Counted from the first letter of the stretch, positions 28,813 to 36,426 are shown. The stretch: DNA of 64,000 nucleotides from Clostridium estertheticum (GCF_011065935.2 NZ_JAAMNH020000001.1:4609001-4673000); one strand, 5' to 3'. Numbers and translations are program-made. The notes: generated by a model from the sequence alone, not told the origin.

Positions 28813-29283
28813 TTATTGAACGTTATACAATCCTTTACTTTCCATATATTTAAATATAGCTTCTCCGTGTTTCTGTTCTTCCTTTTGTATGTGATTGAGT
28901 ACATCTCTAGCTCCAGTATCTCTAAATTCAAAAATCGTAGTATCATAACTACCTGAAACATATTTTTCTGTCATTAGTAAATCTGTACAAATATCCTTAT
29001 CAGATAAATTAACTCCACTAACTTCAGTATTATTATTTACATTTTGCGTTGAATTTTGAGTTTGATTCTGTTGCTGATTCATTTCAGGTATATTACCACT
29101 TAATAATTGGTTAATACTGTCTAGGTGAGTTCTTTCTACTTGCCCATTAGCTTTACATATTTGTTTTAATTGATTATCTTTAGCTTGTTTCTCATAATTA
29201 GTGTACTTTTCTATACAGAGTTCTTCGTGACTTTTTTGATCTTCTAGTAACATTCTTTCCTTTTGAGTTAAAGTTATTTTCAT
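28813..29283 (-). CDS. CotF-type spore coat protein
   Basis: 156 aa. Two helical segments are typical of the ferritin-like CotF family: an N-terminal pair containing ERMLLEDQKSHEELCIEKY and a C-terminal pair with DLLMTEKYVSGSYDT and IQKEEQKHGEAIF. A Gln/Asn-rich spacer (about 85-110) joins them. Likely a component of the spore coat. The ATG at 29283 follows GGAAGG and is preferred to a GTG three codons earlier. It lies between two small lmo0937-type genes, on the same strand as both. Confidence 0.85.
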   Translation of the reverse strand: MKITLTQKERMLLEDQKSHEELCIEKYTNYEKQAKDNQLKQICKANGQVERTHLDSINQLLSGNIPEMNQQQNQTQNSTQNVNNNTEVSGVNLSDKDICTDLLMTEKYVSGSYDTTIFEFRDTGARDVLNHIQKEEQKHGEAIFKYMESKGLYNVQ

Positions 29284-29537
29284 AAATAACACCTTCCTTT
29301 ATATGCATATGTTATGTAAATTTTATTAATTTATACAAAAGAACACATTAGAGCATTATATACGTTAAGTCCAGCGGGAAAAGGACCTTCTGGTGCAAGA
29401 CGATAATTTACAGATACCAAACATCGTCAAAGTCATCAATATTTTTAGTGCTTTATTTTAGAAGTTTTAATCAAAAGTTTAATTTCGATACATTAGAAAA
29501 ATTAATTTAATGGAGTTTTATTATCTTTAAAACTGAA

Positions 29538-29566
29538 AAAATAAGAGCCAGAATCGGCTCTTATTT
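29538..29566 (-). terminator. terminator after the second lmo0937-type gene
   Basis: Minus-strand stem AATAAGAGCC / GGCTCTTATT followed by TTTTTTC. The stem overlaps the stop codon of the gene at 29565. Confidence 0.85.
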
Positions 29567-29732
29567 ATTTTGTAATATTTCTTTTTCTATTTTTTCCTAA
29601 AATCATGTCTACGATTAAAACTACTGCAGCTATCAAAAGTAGCCAATGAATCATAATGCCACCAACACTAAATATAAGTCCTAAGACCCAAAAACATATT
29701 ACAATTCCGCCTATCCAACTTAAAAAACCCAT
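29565..29732 (-). CDS. lmo0937-type small membrane protein, second copy
   Basis: 55 aa, starting MGFLSWIGGIVICFWVLG and ending in a basic tail (GKNRKRNITK). It has two membrane helices and clearly shares ancestry with the gene at 28576-28728. The ribosome site is modest (AAAGG, 11 nt before ATG). It has its own terminator, so this copy is a separate transcript from the coat gene 280 bp away. Function unknown; members of the family often appear in stress or stationary-phase regulons. Confidence 0.82.
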   Translation of the reverse strand: MGFLSWIGGIVICFWVLGLIFSVGGIMIHWLLLIAAVVLIVDMILGKNRKRNITK

Positions 29733-29914
29733 CTAAAACACAACCTTTCTTATAAAGATTTAATTGATAACTGTAAAATTATGATGGCCAAAAATAAGTT
29801 TTTTTATTCGGATAGATTTTAATTATTACTTTAAGTTTTTAAAATACATTTATCTATAACATGTTATTCTTTGTAATACTTTATATCCTTTCTTTTGGGT
29901 TGTGTTATTTTCAA

Positions 29915-29948
29915 TAAAAAAAGCCTTCGTCAATTCACGAAAGCCTTG
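29915..29948 (-). terminator. terminator attached to the displaced tRNA-Arg 3' end
   Basis: Minus-strand stem AAGGCTTTCGT / ACGAAGGCTT followed by TTTTTTATTG, 5 bp beyond the tRNA remnant at 29953. It is a different terminator from the one behind the intact tRNA-Arg and may be the original chromosomal one. Confidence 0.8.
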
Positions 29949-29952
29949 ATTA

Positions 29953-29996
29953 TGGTGCGCCCAGCGGGAGTCGAACCCACGACCTTCAGATTCGAA
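29953..29996 (-). repeat. tRNA-Arg(UCG) 3'-half remnant, outer att-like copy
   Basis: 44 bp identical to the 3' part of the intact tRNA-Arg gene (34854-34897), from the CCA end to the anticodon, after which similarity stops. This is what a tRNA-targeting integrase leaves at the far end of an inserted element. Confidence 0.85.
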
Positions 29997-30646
29997 AGAA
30001 ATCATTTTTACTAAGTTTATATAACCTCCAAACCCTTATAAATAGCCATTTTACTTTTTAACTAAGTTTAGGTAATCCCTACTTATTTTAACCTATAAGG
30101 GGCAAAAAAAGGGGCAAAATAATTTATGACTCAACTAGCGCTTGTGACCTCCTGAACCCAATTCAATAAATATCTAGAAAACCGCAGGAAGGTACCTTTG
30201 CTTAAATAACTCTCAATTTTTAATCTAAGTTATCACATTACATTATATTATATTATCAGTATCCTTTAATTCCTTGGGGTCATCAATAACTAAATAAGAT
30301 CATCAAAATAGTCTATAATTTAAATTCCAATCCTTTTTATATAATAACTAATGACACCATACTGTACTGAAAATAAAAAAAAGCCAAATTTATAAACTCC
30401 TTATTATTCCATACTTTTACATTGATTATTAAATTTATAATAGACTCAATTTAACAAGCTAATTCAATATGAATGAAGTTGTATTTTATATGCGTAATAA
30501 GACATCAGTACTAAAAAAATTTCAAGTATCTTCAACATTTACTATTTAAGCAACGATATCCTTTTGCAATTTCTTAGATATAGCTGCCATATTATTATAT
30601 AAGGTGTTATTTTTCAATATTAATTTTTATTAGTAACATGAGTCCG
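29997..30646. other. island left end, no gene seen
   Basis: AT-rich DNA with stops in all frames. The only marked sequence is a pair of GGGGCAAA motifs at 30099-30106 and 30111-30118, matching ones beside the integrase remnant at the other end of the island. No hairpin with a T-run and no RNA gene was recognised in the rest. Confidence 0.5.
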
Positions 30647-30808
30647 TTATTGAACCTTTGCAAAATCTGATTTTGAAACTCCACATAATGGACAAACCCA
30701 ATCGTCAGGGATATCGTCAAACTTAGTACCTGGTGCTATACCACCATCTGGATCACCTATCGCTGGATCATACTCGTAATTACATACTAAACAAACATAC
30801 TTATCCAT
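30647..30808 (-). CDS. rubredoxin
   Basis: 53 aa, below the size of many ORF filters but complete. One iron is bound by two CxxC knuckles: Cys6/Cys9 in VCLVCNYEYDP and Cys39/Cys42 in WVCPLCGVSK. The aromatic and acidic core residues usual for the family are present. It is a one-electron carrier, in clostridia often the donor to rubrerythrin, flavodiiron proteins or superoxide reductase. Ribosome site GAGGAG precedes the ATG. It lies 116 bp downstream of the ferritin gene on the same strand, so an oxygen or iron stress pair is likely. It lies within the tRNA-Arg island. Confidence 0.93.
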   Translation of the reverse strand: MDKYVCLVCNYEYDPAIGDPDGGIAPGTKFDDIPDDWVCPLCGVSKSDFAKVQ

Positions 30809-30924
30809 GAAAACATCTCCTCTTAATTTATTACCTAATGATCACATGGTGGCGGGGTAACCTTCTGGTGTGTAGCTACCCTCAAATCTAAATGCACAAT
30901 GATTATTCTTATGCCTTCATTTTT

Positions 30925-31464
30925 TTATCTTGCCAACCTATGAATTAGATTTTCATTTATGGTTCGTATCCACTGTTGATTCAACTGATCACTATTCCCA
31001 ACTCCCTGCATAAACTCAGATTGTAACGTTAATGCTGAATCTTCCTCTTCAATCTGTTCGTGTATCAATGATAAGCCCCCCTCAGATACAGGGATAGTAT
31101 ATAACCAACCTATTGTGCCATGATCATTGTCTGCCTTTGCCTGTTCTGCAATAGCATAAAGTTTTGTAGTAGTTACTATCTCCGTAGCGTAATATTCATC
31201 AAGTATTTCTTTAATATCTTTGAATTGATAATTTGTATAGGGCAATACATTTATCTCATAAGGAGCATTCTTAAAGTCTAAGTAACTTATAATGTGTTTA
31301 TAATGGCTGTATTCTCCTTCAGCTTGTAGACCAAAAAATGATGCCCAGCCGTCCAAGTCTAAGTCAGAGAAATAAGCTTGTATGTTGCGATAAATAGTAT
31401 GGTTATTAAATTCATGAGAAATTTGCTCATTTAATAGGTTTAATATTGTTTTAGTTAATAACAT
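30925..31464 (-). CDS. ferritin
   Basis: 179 aa, four-helix ferritin without haem-ligand features. Likely ferroxidase ligands are Glu18 (SHEF), Glu51 and His54 (GEYSHYKH), Glu95 (ATEIVT), and the Glu/Gln cluster HEQIEEE (135-141). It oxidises and stores iron and lowers Fenton damage. The ATG follows AGCAGGTGA. It is probably cotranscribed with the rubredoxin gene downstream. Its position between two tRNA-Arg remnants suggests it came, or moves, with the island, though base composition does not stand out. Confidence 0.9.
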   Translation of the reverse strand: MLLTKTILNLLNEQISHEFNNHTIYRNIQAYFSDLDLDGWASFFGLQAEGEYSHYKHIISYLDFKNAPYEINVLPYTNYQFKDIKEILDEYYATEIVTTTKLYAIAEQAKADNDHGTIGWLYTIPVSEGGLSLIHEQIEEEDSALTLQSEFMQGVGNSDQLNQQWIRTINENLIHRLAR

Positions 31465-32002
31465 TTAATCACCTGCTTTCAATTTAATATATTCGATATA
31501 ATAACATTAAGAACGATAATTTAGCCAAAATATTATTTACATAAATGGTTTTACAAAACCTTATTTATTTCCTCGAACATCTTAAACACATAATGGAGGA
31601 ATCAATAAATTATAAGGAATATGCACTTGTGTATATTTTACAGCCATGTGTACGTTTTAATAAAATTAATACATTCCAATGGTATAACAAAAGAATATAG
31701 ATTTAAATAAAATCAAAGGATTTATGCAGGATTTTGGTTAGAAAAAGAAATTTATAAATTAAACATTAAAAAACTGCAATTTAAATATAAATATACAAAG
31801 CGTAGTTTAGTTACAAGGTTACTTTGTGTATTGTTATTTGTTTATTTGCCACTTGCATGGGATTTCTCCCTTCAGCTAATTTAGTTTTGATGAATATAAA
31901 TTCCAAAAAAGGTTAGGGTAATTCCTGTGTATATATAATGGCAACACCTTGGATATGCTGTTATGCAATTAATAATAATGTTTAACTTAGGGGGGTATCA
32001 AC
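31465..32002. other. 538-bp intergenic region between ferritin and the VOC gene
   Basis: Divergent promoter region, AT-rich. Near 31793-31840 ATACAAAG can pair with CTTTGTGTAT ahead of a T-rich stretch, a weak hairpin. GGGGGG of the VOC ribosome site stands at its right end. No gene or known riboswitch was seen. Confidence 0.4.
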
Positions 32003-33157
32003 ATGAAAAATATGATTATACCAAATTTTTGGAATATGCATTTAGCTCATAAAGAAAAGCTTTTATTAAACCAAAATTTTTTAAATGATGATGAATTATT
32101 AAAAATTGAAGCTAAAAAAACTAAAGAAATCCGTGTAAAGCTGGGGCTTCATGGTATTGTAGGTGATCTCCAGTTTGTTCTTATAAATACTGAACTCCAC
32201 ACACAAGAAGATGCTTTAAAGAATTTTTTAACATATACAGGCCATGATTTATACGCTGCGATGGAAAATGAGTATGAAAAAATATTCGTATTAAAGAATA
32301 CCTCCACAAGCTCCGCAGACTTTTTAATAAAAGCTAGAAAAAAAGGTGAAAATCCTTATCTAGCCTTTAATATTCATCCCAGCACAAAGCATTTACCAAA
32401 CACAAGGCTAGAAGCTTTCGTATTTAAATGTAGTGATGTTAAGAAATATTATGAAATTCAAAAATCTAGAGGAGTTAATTTTTTAACTGCTAACATAATT
32501 GAAACTGATAATTATTACTATATTCAAACTATACCGTCTAGTTTCACAGGATTTTCCTATGGATTAATAGAATGGAAAAATATAGAATGCAATTACTCAG
32601 ATAAAGGATTTACTTCATTAAGCTTAGATTTTAAAAAACCTTCAGACAACTATATTAATAACATTAAGGCTCTTGACCATGCAGCTACAAGATTATTGGC
32701 AAAGGATAGAGATGCAGCAATACTCGAACTTATGGAGTTAACTAATTACAATTTTGATTTTGCAATATATGTGAAATCCATGAATTCTATTACATCAGTG
32801 GCAAGAGTTATAGATGGTCATTTTGCTATGGTATTCACCTCTGGAATTAAGCCTTATGTATCTAATGAAGAATCAGGCCCTACTGAAAAATTTGTGCATA
32901 ATTATGGTTCAAGAGTGCATCATCTTGCTTTCCATACGGAACATATTGAATATACTTTTGAAATGCTAAAGGAAAATGGAATGGACTTTTTAATAGAATT
33001 AATAGGTTCTCCTGAGGAAGGTTTAAAGCAAACCTTTAGTTACCCATCAAAAAATACATTCTTAGTAAATGAATACATCTACAGATACAATGGGTTTGAT
33101 GGATTTTTTACAAAAGAAAATGTAGCGGATTTAACTGGTGCAACTTCAAAGCAGTAA
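32003..33157 (+). CDS. two-domain VOC protein resembling 4-hydroxyphenylpyruvate dioxygenase
   Basis: 384 aa. The second half has the layout of a two-His-one-carboxylate iron site: His226 (LDHAATR), His306 or 307 (VHHLAFHT) and Glu357 (LVNEYIYR). The first half is a degenerate VOC domain with GFSYGLIEW at its end. In HPPD-like enzymes such a site binds Fe(II) and activates O2, which is surprising in an anaerobe, so another metal reaction is possible. The ATG follows AGGGGGG. It lies within the island next to divergent ferritin/rubredoxin genes. The substrate is unknown. Confidence 0.75.
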   Translation: MKNMIIPNFWNMHLAHKEKLLLNQNFLNDDELLKIEAKKTKEIRVKLGLHGIVGDLQFVLINTELHTQEDALKNFLTYTGHDLYAAMENEYEKIFVLKNTSTSSADFLIKARKKGENPYLAFNIHPSTKHLPNTRLEAFVFKCSDVKKYYEIQKSRGVNFLTANIIETDNYYYIQTIPSSFTGFSYGLIEWKNIECNYSDKGFTSLSLDFKKPSDNYINNIKALDHAATRLLAKDRDAAILELMELTNYNFDFAIYVKSMNSITSVARVIDGHFAMVFTSGIKPYVSNEESGPTEKFVHNYGSRVHHLAFHTEHIEYTFEMLKENGMDFLIELIGSPEEGLKQTFSYPSKNTFLVNEYIYRYNGFDGFFTKENVADLTGATSKQ

Positions 33158-33403
33158 TTCTTTTAGCTTTAATTTTTCATTAATACTAATAATTCTAATC
33201 TATTGAAAGCTTGTTGCAGCAATTTCAAATACAATCATGTATAAATCGTTACACCATTATTAGGGTCTTTATGAAGTGGCGCATTTTGGAATAGCATTGC
33301 TTGCATCAGGACTATCCTCCTATGCTGGCGGGACAAATAATTATGAGGGTATTTGTTAATTTGAGCATACCTGTAAATGTTAGAAGACTTATAACTGCCA
33401 GCC

Positions 33404-33572
33404 TTGGTTATAATTTCACCTGGAATTAATCCAATGAATGCTTCAAACCAACATAATTCCATAGAACTTGCCAATTTCGACAGACATGGAGGTAGAGTGG
33501 GCTATGGTGCAGGGTTTTATGATATATTCTTAAATAAGATGAATAGAAAAGTCGATAAAATTGCATTAAGAG
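33404..33572 (+). pseudogene. 5-formyltetrahydrofolate cyclo-ligase remnant
   Basis: About 30 residues match the C-terminal signature of the family: NFDRHGGRVGYGAGFYD followed by NKMNRKVDKIAL. Just before it, VIISPGI resembles the preceding strand, but about 15 unrelated codons (33431-33475) separate the two. The similarity ends at the left edge (33574) of the second att-like repeat, which seems to have cut the gene. The 5' two-thirds are missing. Confidence 0.6.
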
Positions 33573-33573
33573 T

Positions 33574-33656
33574 CAAAAGTAAAAGCCTTACAAACGTAGT
33601 GTTTGTAAGGCTTTACTGGTGCGCCCAGCGGGAGTCGAACCCACGACCTTCAGATT
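33574..33656 (-). repeat. tRNA-Arg 3'-half remnant with terminator, internal att-like copy
   Basis: 83 bp nearly identical to 34811-34893. It includes the hairpin AAGCCTTACAAAC / GTTTGTAAGGCTT and 40 bp of the tRNA 3' end (33617-33656). It divides the island into a 3.6-kb left part and a 1.2-kb right part, as if two related elements, or one element and a partial copy, had entered the same tRNA. Confidence 0.85.
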
Positions 33657-33889
33657 TATCGACACAATAGATATAATTCTTTAAAATCTTTTATAACTAT
33701 AGATATTACTATATTCTTATTTTTACTTGCATATATTTTCACTTTAAATTATGTGTTATTTTACTCGTGTTGTGTTACGGTTGTGTTATTTATATTACTT
33801 TAAACCATAGTTATTCCAAACATCAATATTAATTCAAATTATACTGGTTTGTCAAAGAATATTCTAGTTCCCGATCTCCAAATTTCTCT

Positions 33890-34039
33890 TTATTTACCTG
33901 ATTTAGTTCTATTACAGAATCTATGCATCAGTCTTGCATTCTGAGGAATAGTTGCACCGCCCTTCCAGTAGGGGTGTTTTTGCCTATCCCCTCCAAAAGG
34001 TACATTAGGCGGATGGAATACCCGTTTAAGGTATTTATT
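33890..34039 (-). pseudogene. HNH endonuclease C-terminal remnant
   Basis: A 49-codon frame without a start reads ...VPFGGDRQKHPYWKGGATIPQ, then NARLMHRFCNRTKSGK and a stop. The His...GG...N-A-x-L-x-H-R-x-C-N pattern is the late part of HNH nucleases of the GmrSD/DUF262-associated kind. The rest of the gene is gone. Its middle overlaps the left arm of a 37-bp inverted repeat. Confidence 0.5.
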
Positions 34040-34289
34040 TTAACCTTTTTAAAACATCTGAAAGTTACACAATGTACTTGTGTAACTTTCACTTTCCTGA
34101 TTTATCAATGCTTTACAAGAGTTTAAATGAAAATTGAAAAATGAATGTTCCTTATTAATACTAATATTTAAATTATGTAACATTCATGGTTTAAAATTAT
34201 TAAATATTATTTTCAGTACGCTGGAATACTGGTACTGCCTCATATTAACATGCTAATATACCTTTTCGGGGGGATGGGCAAAAACACCC
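33972..34289. repeat. 37-bp imperfect inverted repeat pair
   Basis: 33972-34008 and the reverse complement of 34253-34289 agree at 33 of 37 positions, each starting GGGTGTTTTTGCC. The 318-bp unit also contains smaller hairpins (GAAAGTTACAC / GTGTAACTTTC at 34059-34090). No target-site duplication is visible. It may be a MITE-like element or an inverted duplicate of the HNH remnant, since both arms can be read as the same short peptide. Confidence 0.5.
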
Positions 34290-34407
34290 ACGCCAGGATT
34301 TTTCCAATTTCCCGTTTGAACCTGTCAACATATGTTTTTGAGTAACCGTTGGCTTCCATGTAGAAAATGAGTTTGGGATAATTATCCCGTAGGTTTTGTA
34401 GATTCAT
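34240..34407 (-). pseudogene. possible tyrosine-recombinase N-terminal remnant
   Basis: A 55-codon frame with a good ribosome site (GGAGGGC, 6 nt before ATG). The first 39 residues (LRDNYPKLIFYMEANGYSKT and on) look like the helical SAM-like N-terminal domain of phage-type integrases. After KILA the frame runs into the right arm of the inverted repeat and soon stops. Probably the broken front of a recombinase; the match is by eye and uncertain. Confidence 0.4.
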
Positions 34408-34569
34408 TTGTATGCCCTCCTATTTTATTTGATAAGAAGAGTATGCACTATAAAAAAAAATCCAAACCTTTTTTTGATGGAATAACTGAAATATCAGCTT
34501 TTTATCAAAAAGGTATGGATTTTATTTAGGTTTGGATAACATTGTAAATCCAAACGTTTGGATTTCTGA

Positions 34570-34749
34570 AGGCATACCTATGCTACTCGCCTATTTGAGT
34601 TAAAAGAAGAACCCAAAACAGTACAGACTCTTTTAGGTCATAGTAATATTTCTATCACGTTAGACACCTATACTCATGTACTGGAAAGCATGAAGGTTAA
34701 GGCTGCTACAAAACTAAATGATTTATATAATTATATGGGGGCAAAATAG
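34570..34749 (+). pseudogene. int: tyrosine integrase C-terminal remnant
   Basis: 59 codons ending in a stop encode the last third of a phage-type integrase: box II start RHTYATR, LLGHSNISIT and the nucleophile Tyr in LDTYTHVLESM. Upstream the frame is closed by a stop and the first arginine region is absent, so it cannot be active. It points toward the tRNA-Arg gene 100 bp away, the normal place for the integrase of a tRNA-inserted element. Confidence 0.9.
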
Positions 34750-34777
34750 TCCTCATATTTTTTATAGAATTTTATAA

Positions 34778-34797
34778 GGGGCAAAAAAGAGGGCAAA
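34778..34797 (+). repeat. GGGGCAAA motif pair, possible integrase arm sites
   Basis: GGGGCAAA at 34778 and AGGGCAAA at 34790, with a third GGGGCAAA at 34738 at the integrase 3' end. The same paired motif occurs at 30099 and 30111 next to the outer att-like copy. Placement beside both ends suggests arm-type binding sites. Confidence 0.45.
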
Positions 34798-34815
34798 CCT
34801 AATTTTATGGCAAAA

Positions 34816-34851
34816 GTAAAAGCCTTACAAACTTAGTGTTTGTAAGGCTTT
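34816..34851 (-). terminator. terminator of the tRNA operon
   Basis: Minus-strand stem AAAGCCTTACAAAC / GTTTGTAAGGCTTT followed by TACTTTT, 3 bp after the tRNA-Arg CCA end. Confidence 0.9.
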
Positions 34852-34853
34852 GA

Positions 34854-34930
34854 TGGTGCGCCCAGCGGGAGTCGAACCCACGACCTTCAGATTCGAAGTC
34901 TGCAACTCTATCCAACTGAGCTATGGGCGC
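34854..34930 (-). tRNA. tRNA-Arg(TCG)
   Basis: 77 nt with encoded CCA and anticodon loop CTTCGAA. All four stems are intact. Last gene of the operon and the target of the neighbouring island; its 3' half is repeated at 29953 and 33617. Confidence 0.97.
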
Positions 34931-34984
34931 AAGAATAAAATTAATTTTTAAAAAGTCTTTAGTATAAATACTAAAGACTTAAAA

Positions 34985-35058
34985 TGGAGCGGGTAGAGGG
35001 AATCGAACCCTCGTAATTAGCTTGGAAGGCTAACACTCTACCATTGAGTTATACCCGC
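34985..35058 (-). tRNA. tRNA-Gly(TCC), copy 1
   Basis: 74 nt with CCA and anticodon loop CTTCCAA. One of three near-identical tRNA-Gly(TCC) genes in the cluster. This one lies outside the duplicated block. Confidence 0.97.
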
Positions 35059-35063
35059 GTATT

Positions 35064-35138
35064 TGGAGCGGAAGACGAGATTCGAACTCGCGACGTTCAC
35101 CTTGGCAAGGTGACGCTCTACCACTGAGCCACTCCCGC
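35064..35138 (-). tRNA. tRNA-Gly(GCC), copy 1
   Basis: 75 nt with CCA and anticodon loop TTGCCAA. The acceptor stem differs from copy 2 by two substitutions, and both versions still pair using G-U. Confidence 0.97.
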
Positions 35139-35167
35139 ATGTTTTTTCTAGTATGAATTTATAGTAA

Positions 35168-35251
35168 TGGTGCAGGTGAAGGGACTTGAACCCCCACGCC
35201 GTAAAGCGCTAGATCCTAAGTCTAGTGCGTCTGCCATTCCGCCACACCTGC
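35168..35251 (-). tRNA. tRNA-Leu(TAG), copy 1
   Basis: 84 nt with CCA, class II with a long variable arm, anticodon loop CTTAGGA. Confidence 0.97.
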
Positions 35252-35269
35252 TTATTATTATTACTATTT

Positions 35270-35346
35270 TGGTGGCTTACCGGGGAATCGAACCCCGGAC
35301 ACCATGATTAAAAGTCATGTGCTCTACCAACTGAGCTAGTAAACCA
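35270..35346 (-). tRNA. tRNA-Lys(TTT), copy 1
   Basis: 77 nt with CCA, anticodon loop CTTTTAA. Repeated with its spacers 993 bp away. Confidence 0.97.
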
Positions 35347-35349
35347 TAT

Positions 35350-35424
35350 TGGCTGGGAGGGCAGGATTTGAACCTACGAATGCCACAGTCAAAGTGTGGT
35401 GCCTTACCGCTTGGCGACGTCCCA
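35350..35424 (-). tRNA. tRNA-Gln(TTG), copy 1
   Basis: 75 nt with CCA, anticodon loop CTTTGAC. Confidence 0.96.
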
Positions 35425-35433
35425 ACAAATAAA

Positions 35434-35510
35434 TGGGGTGAACGATGGGGCTCGAACCCACGACAACCAGAATCACAATCTGGCGCTCTACCAACTGAAC
35501 TACGTCCACC
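35434..35510 (-). tRNA. tRNA-His(GTG), copy 1
   Basis: 77 nt with CCA, anticodon loop TTGTGAT. An extra 5' G opposite discriminator C marks the histidine-specific G-1:C73 pair. Confidence 0.97.
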
Positions 35511-35513
35511 ATA

Positions 35514-35590
<77 letters not shown>

Positions 35591-35619
35591 ACATATAATT
35601 ATATATGCCTAAGCATATT

Positions 35620-35693
35620 TGGAGCGGGTAGAGGGAATCGAACCCTCGTAATTAGCTTGGAAGGCTAACACTCTACCATTGAGTTATACCCGC
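35620..35693 (-). tRNA. tRNA-Gly(TCC), copy 2
   Basis: 74 nt with CCA, identical in the body to copy 1. Confidence 0.97.
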
Positions 35694-35707
35694 ATATTAT
35701 TGTTTAA

Positions 35708-35732
35708 TACTTGACCATTAAGTTATAGCCGA
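35708..35732 (-). pseudogene. degenerate tRNA-Gly 5' fragment
   Basis: TTGACCATTAAGTTATAGCCG resembles the 5' quarter of tRNA-Gly(TCC), and the spacer beside it (ATATTATTGTTTAA) also repeats the real gene's spacer. It is a short decayed copy with no 3' half. Confidence 0.5.
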
Positions 35733-35754
35733 ATATTATTGTTTAATTGTTTAA

Positions 35755-35830
35755 TGGTCGGGGTGACAGGGATTGAACCTGCGACCTCATGGTCCCAAAC
35801 CACGCGCGCTCCCAGCTGCGCTACACCCCG
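35755..35830 (-). tRNA. tRNA-Pro(TGG), copy 1
   Basis: 76 nt with CCA, anticodon loop TTTGGGA. Confidence 0.97.
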
Positions 35831-35845
35831 GCATTATTTGAAAAA

Positions 35846-35922
35846 TGGTGCGACACCAGGGAATCGAACCCTGGACACCCTGATTAAGAGTCAGGTGCTC
35901 TACCAACTGAGCTAGTGACGCA
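35846..35922 (-). tRNA. tRNA-Lys(CTT)
   Basis: 77 nt with CCA, anticodon loop CTCTTAA. Single copy, between the two duplicated blocks; reads the rarer AAG codon. Confidence 0.97.
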
Positions 35923-35926
35923 TATT

Positions 35927-36003
<77 letters not shown>

Positions 36004-36033
36004 ACGTATAATTATTATATGACTAAGCATATA

Positions 36034-36108
<75 letters not shown>

Positions 36109-36160
36109 ATATTTTTGCTTTATGATAAATAATTAATAGCCATTTACTTATAAATAGTAA

Positions 36161-36244
36161 TGGTGCAGGTGAAGGGACTTGAACCCCCATGCCGTAAAGC
36201 GCTAGATCCTAAGTCTAGTGCGTCTGCCATTCCGCCACACCTGC
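36161..36244 (-). tRNA. tRNA-Leu(TAG), copy 2
   Basis: 84 nt with CCA; one base differs from copy 1 in the long variable arm (CATGCC against CACGCC). Confidence 0.97.
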
Positions 36245-36262
36245 TTATTATTATTACTATTT

Positions 36263-36339
36263 TGGTGGCTTACCGGGGAATCGAACCCCGGACACCATGA
36301 TTAAAAGTCATGTGCTCTACCAACTGAGCTAGTAAACCA
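36263..36339 (-). tRNA. tRNA-Lys(TTT), copy 2
   Basis: 77 nt with CCA, identical to copy 1, offset 993 bp. Confidence 0.97.
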
Positions 36340-36342
36340 TAT

Positions 36343-36417
36343 TGGCTGGGAGGGCAGGATTTGAACCTACGAATGCCACAGTCAAAGTGTGGTGCCTTAC
36401 CGCTTGGCGACGTCCCA
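36343..36417 (-). tRNA. tRNA-Gln(TTG), copy 2
   Basis: 75 nt with CCA, identical to copy 1, offset 993 bp. Confidence 0.96.
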
Positions 36418-36426
36418 ACAAATAAA

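Noticed and set aside
29953..30000. A truncated tRNA-Arg as a functional gene
   Set aside because: Only the 3' half is present; the D arm and 5' acceptor strand are missing.
33235..33474. Minus-strand frame reading EAFIGLIPGEIITKAG, similar at a glance to the end of IS110-type transposases
   Set aside because: The shared part is very short, expected residues between GLIPGE and ITKAG are missing and the rest does not fit. It may be a relic, but the evidence is too thin to call an insertion sequence.
33972..34289. Complete insertion sequence between the inverted repeats
   Set aside because: The 318-bp unit has no transposase frame and no target-site duplication.
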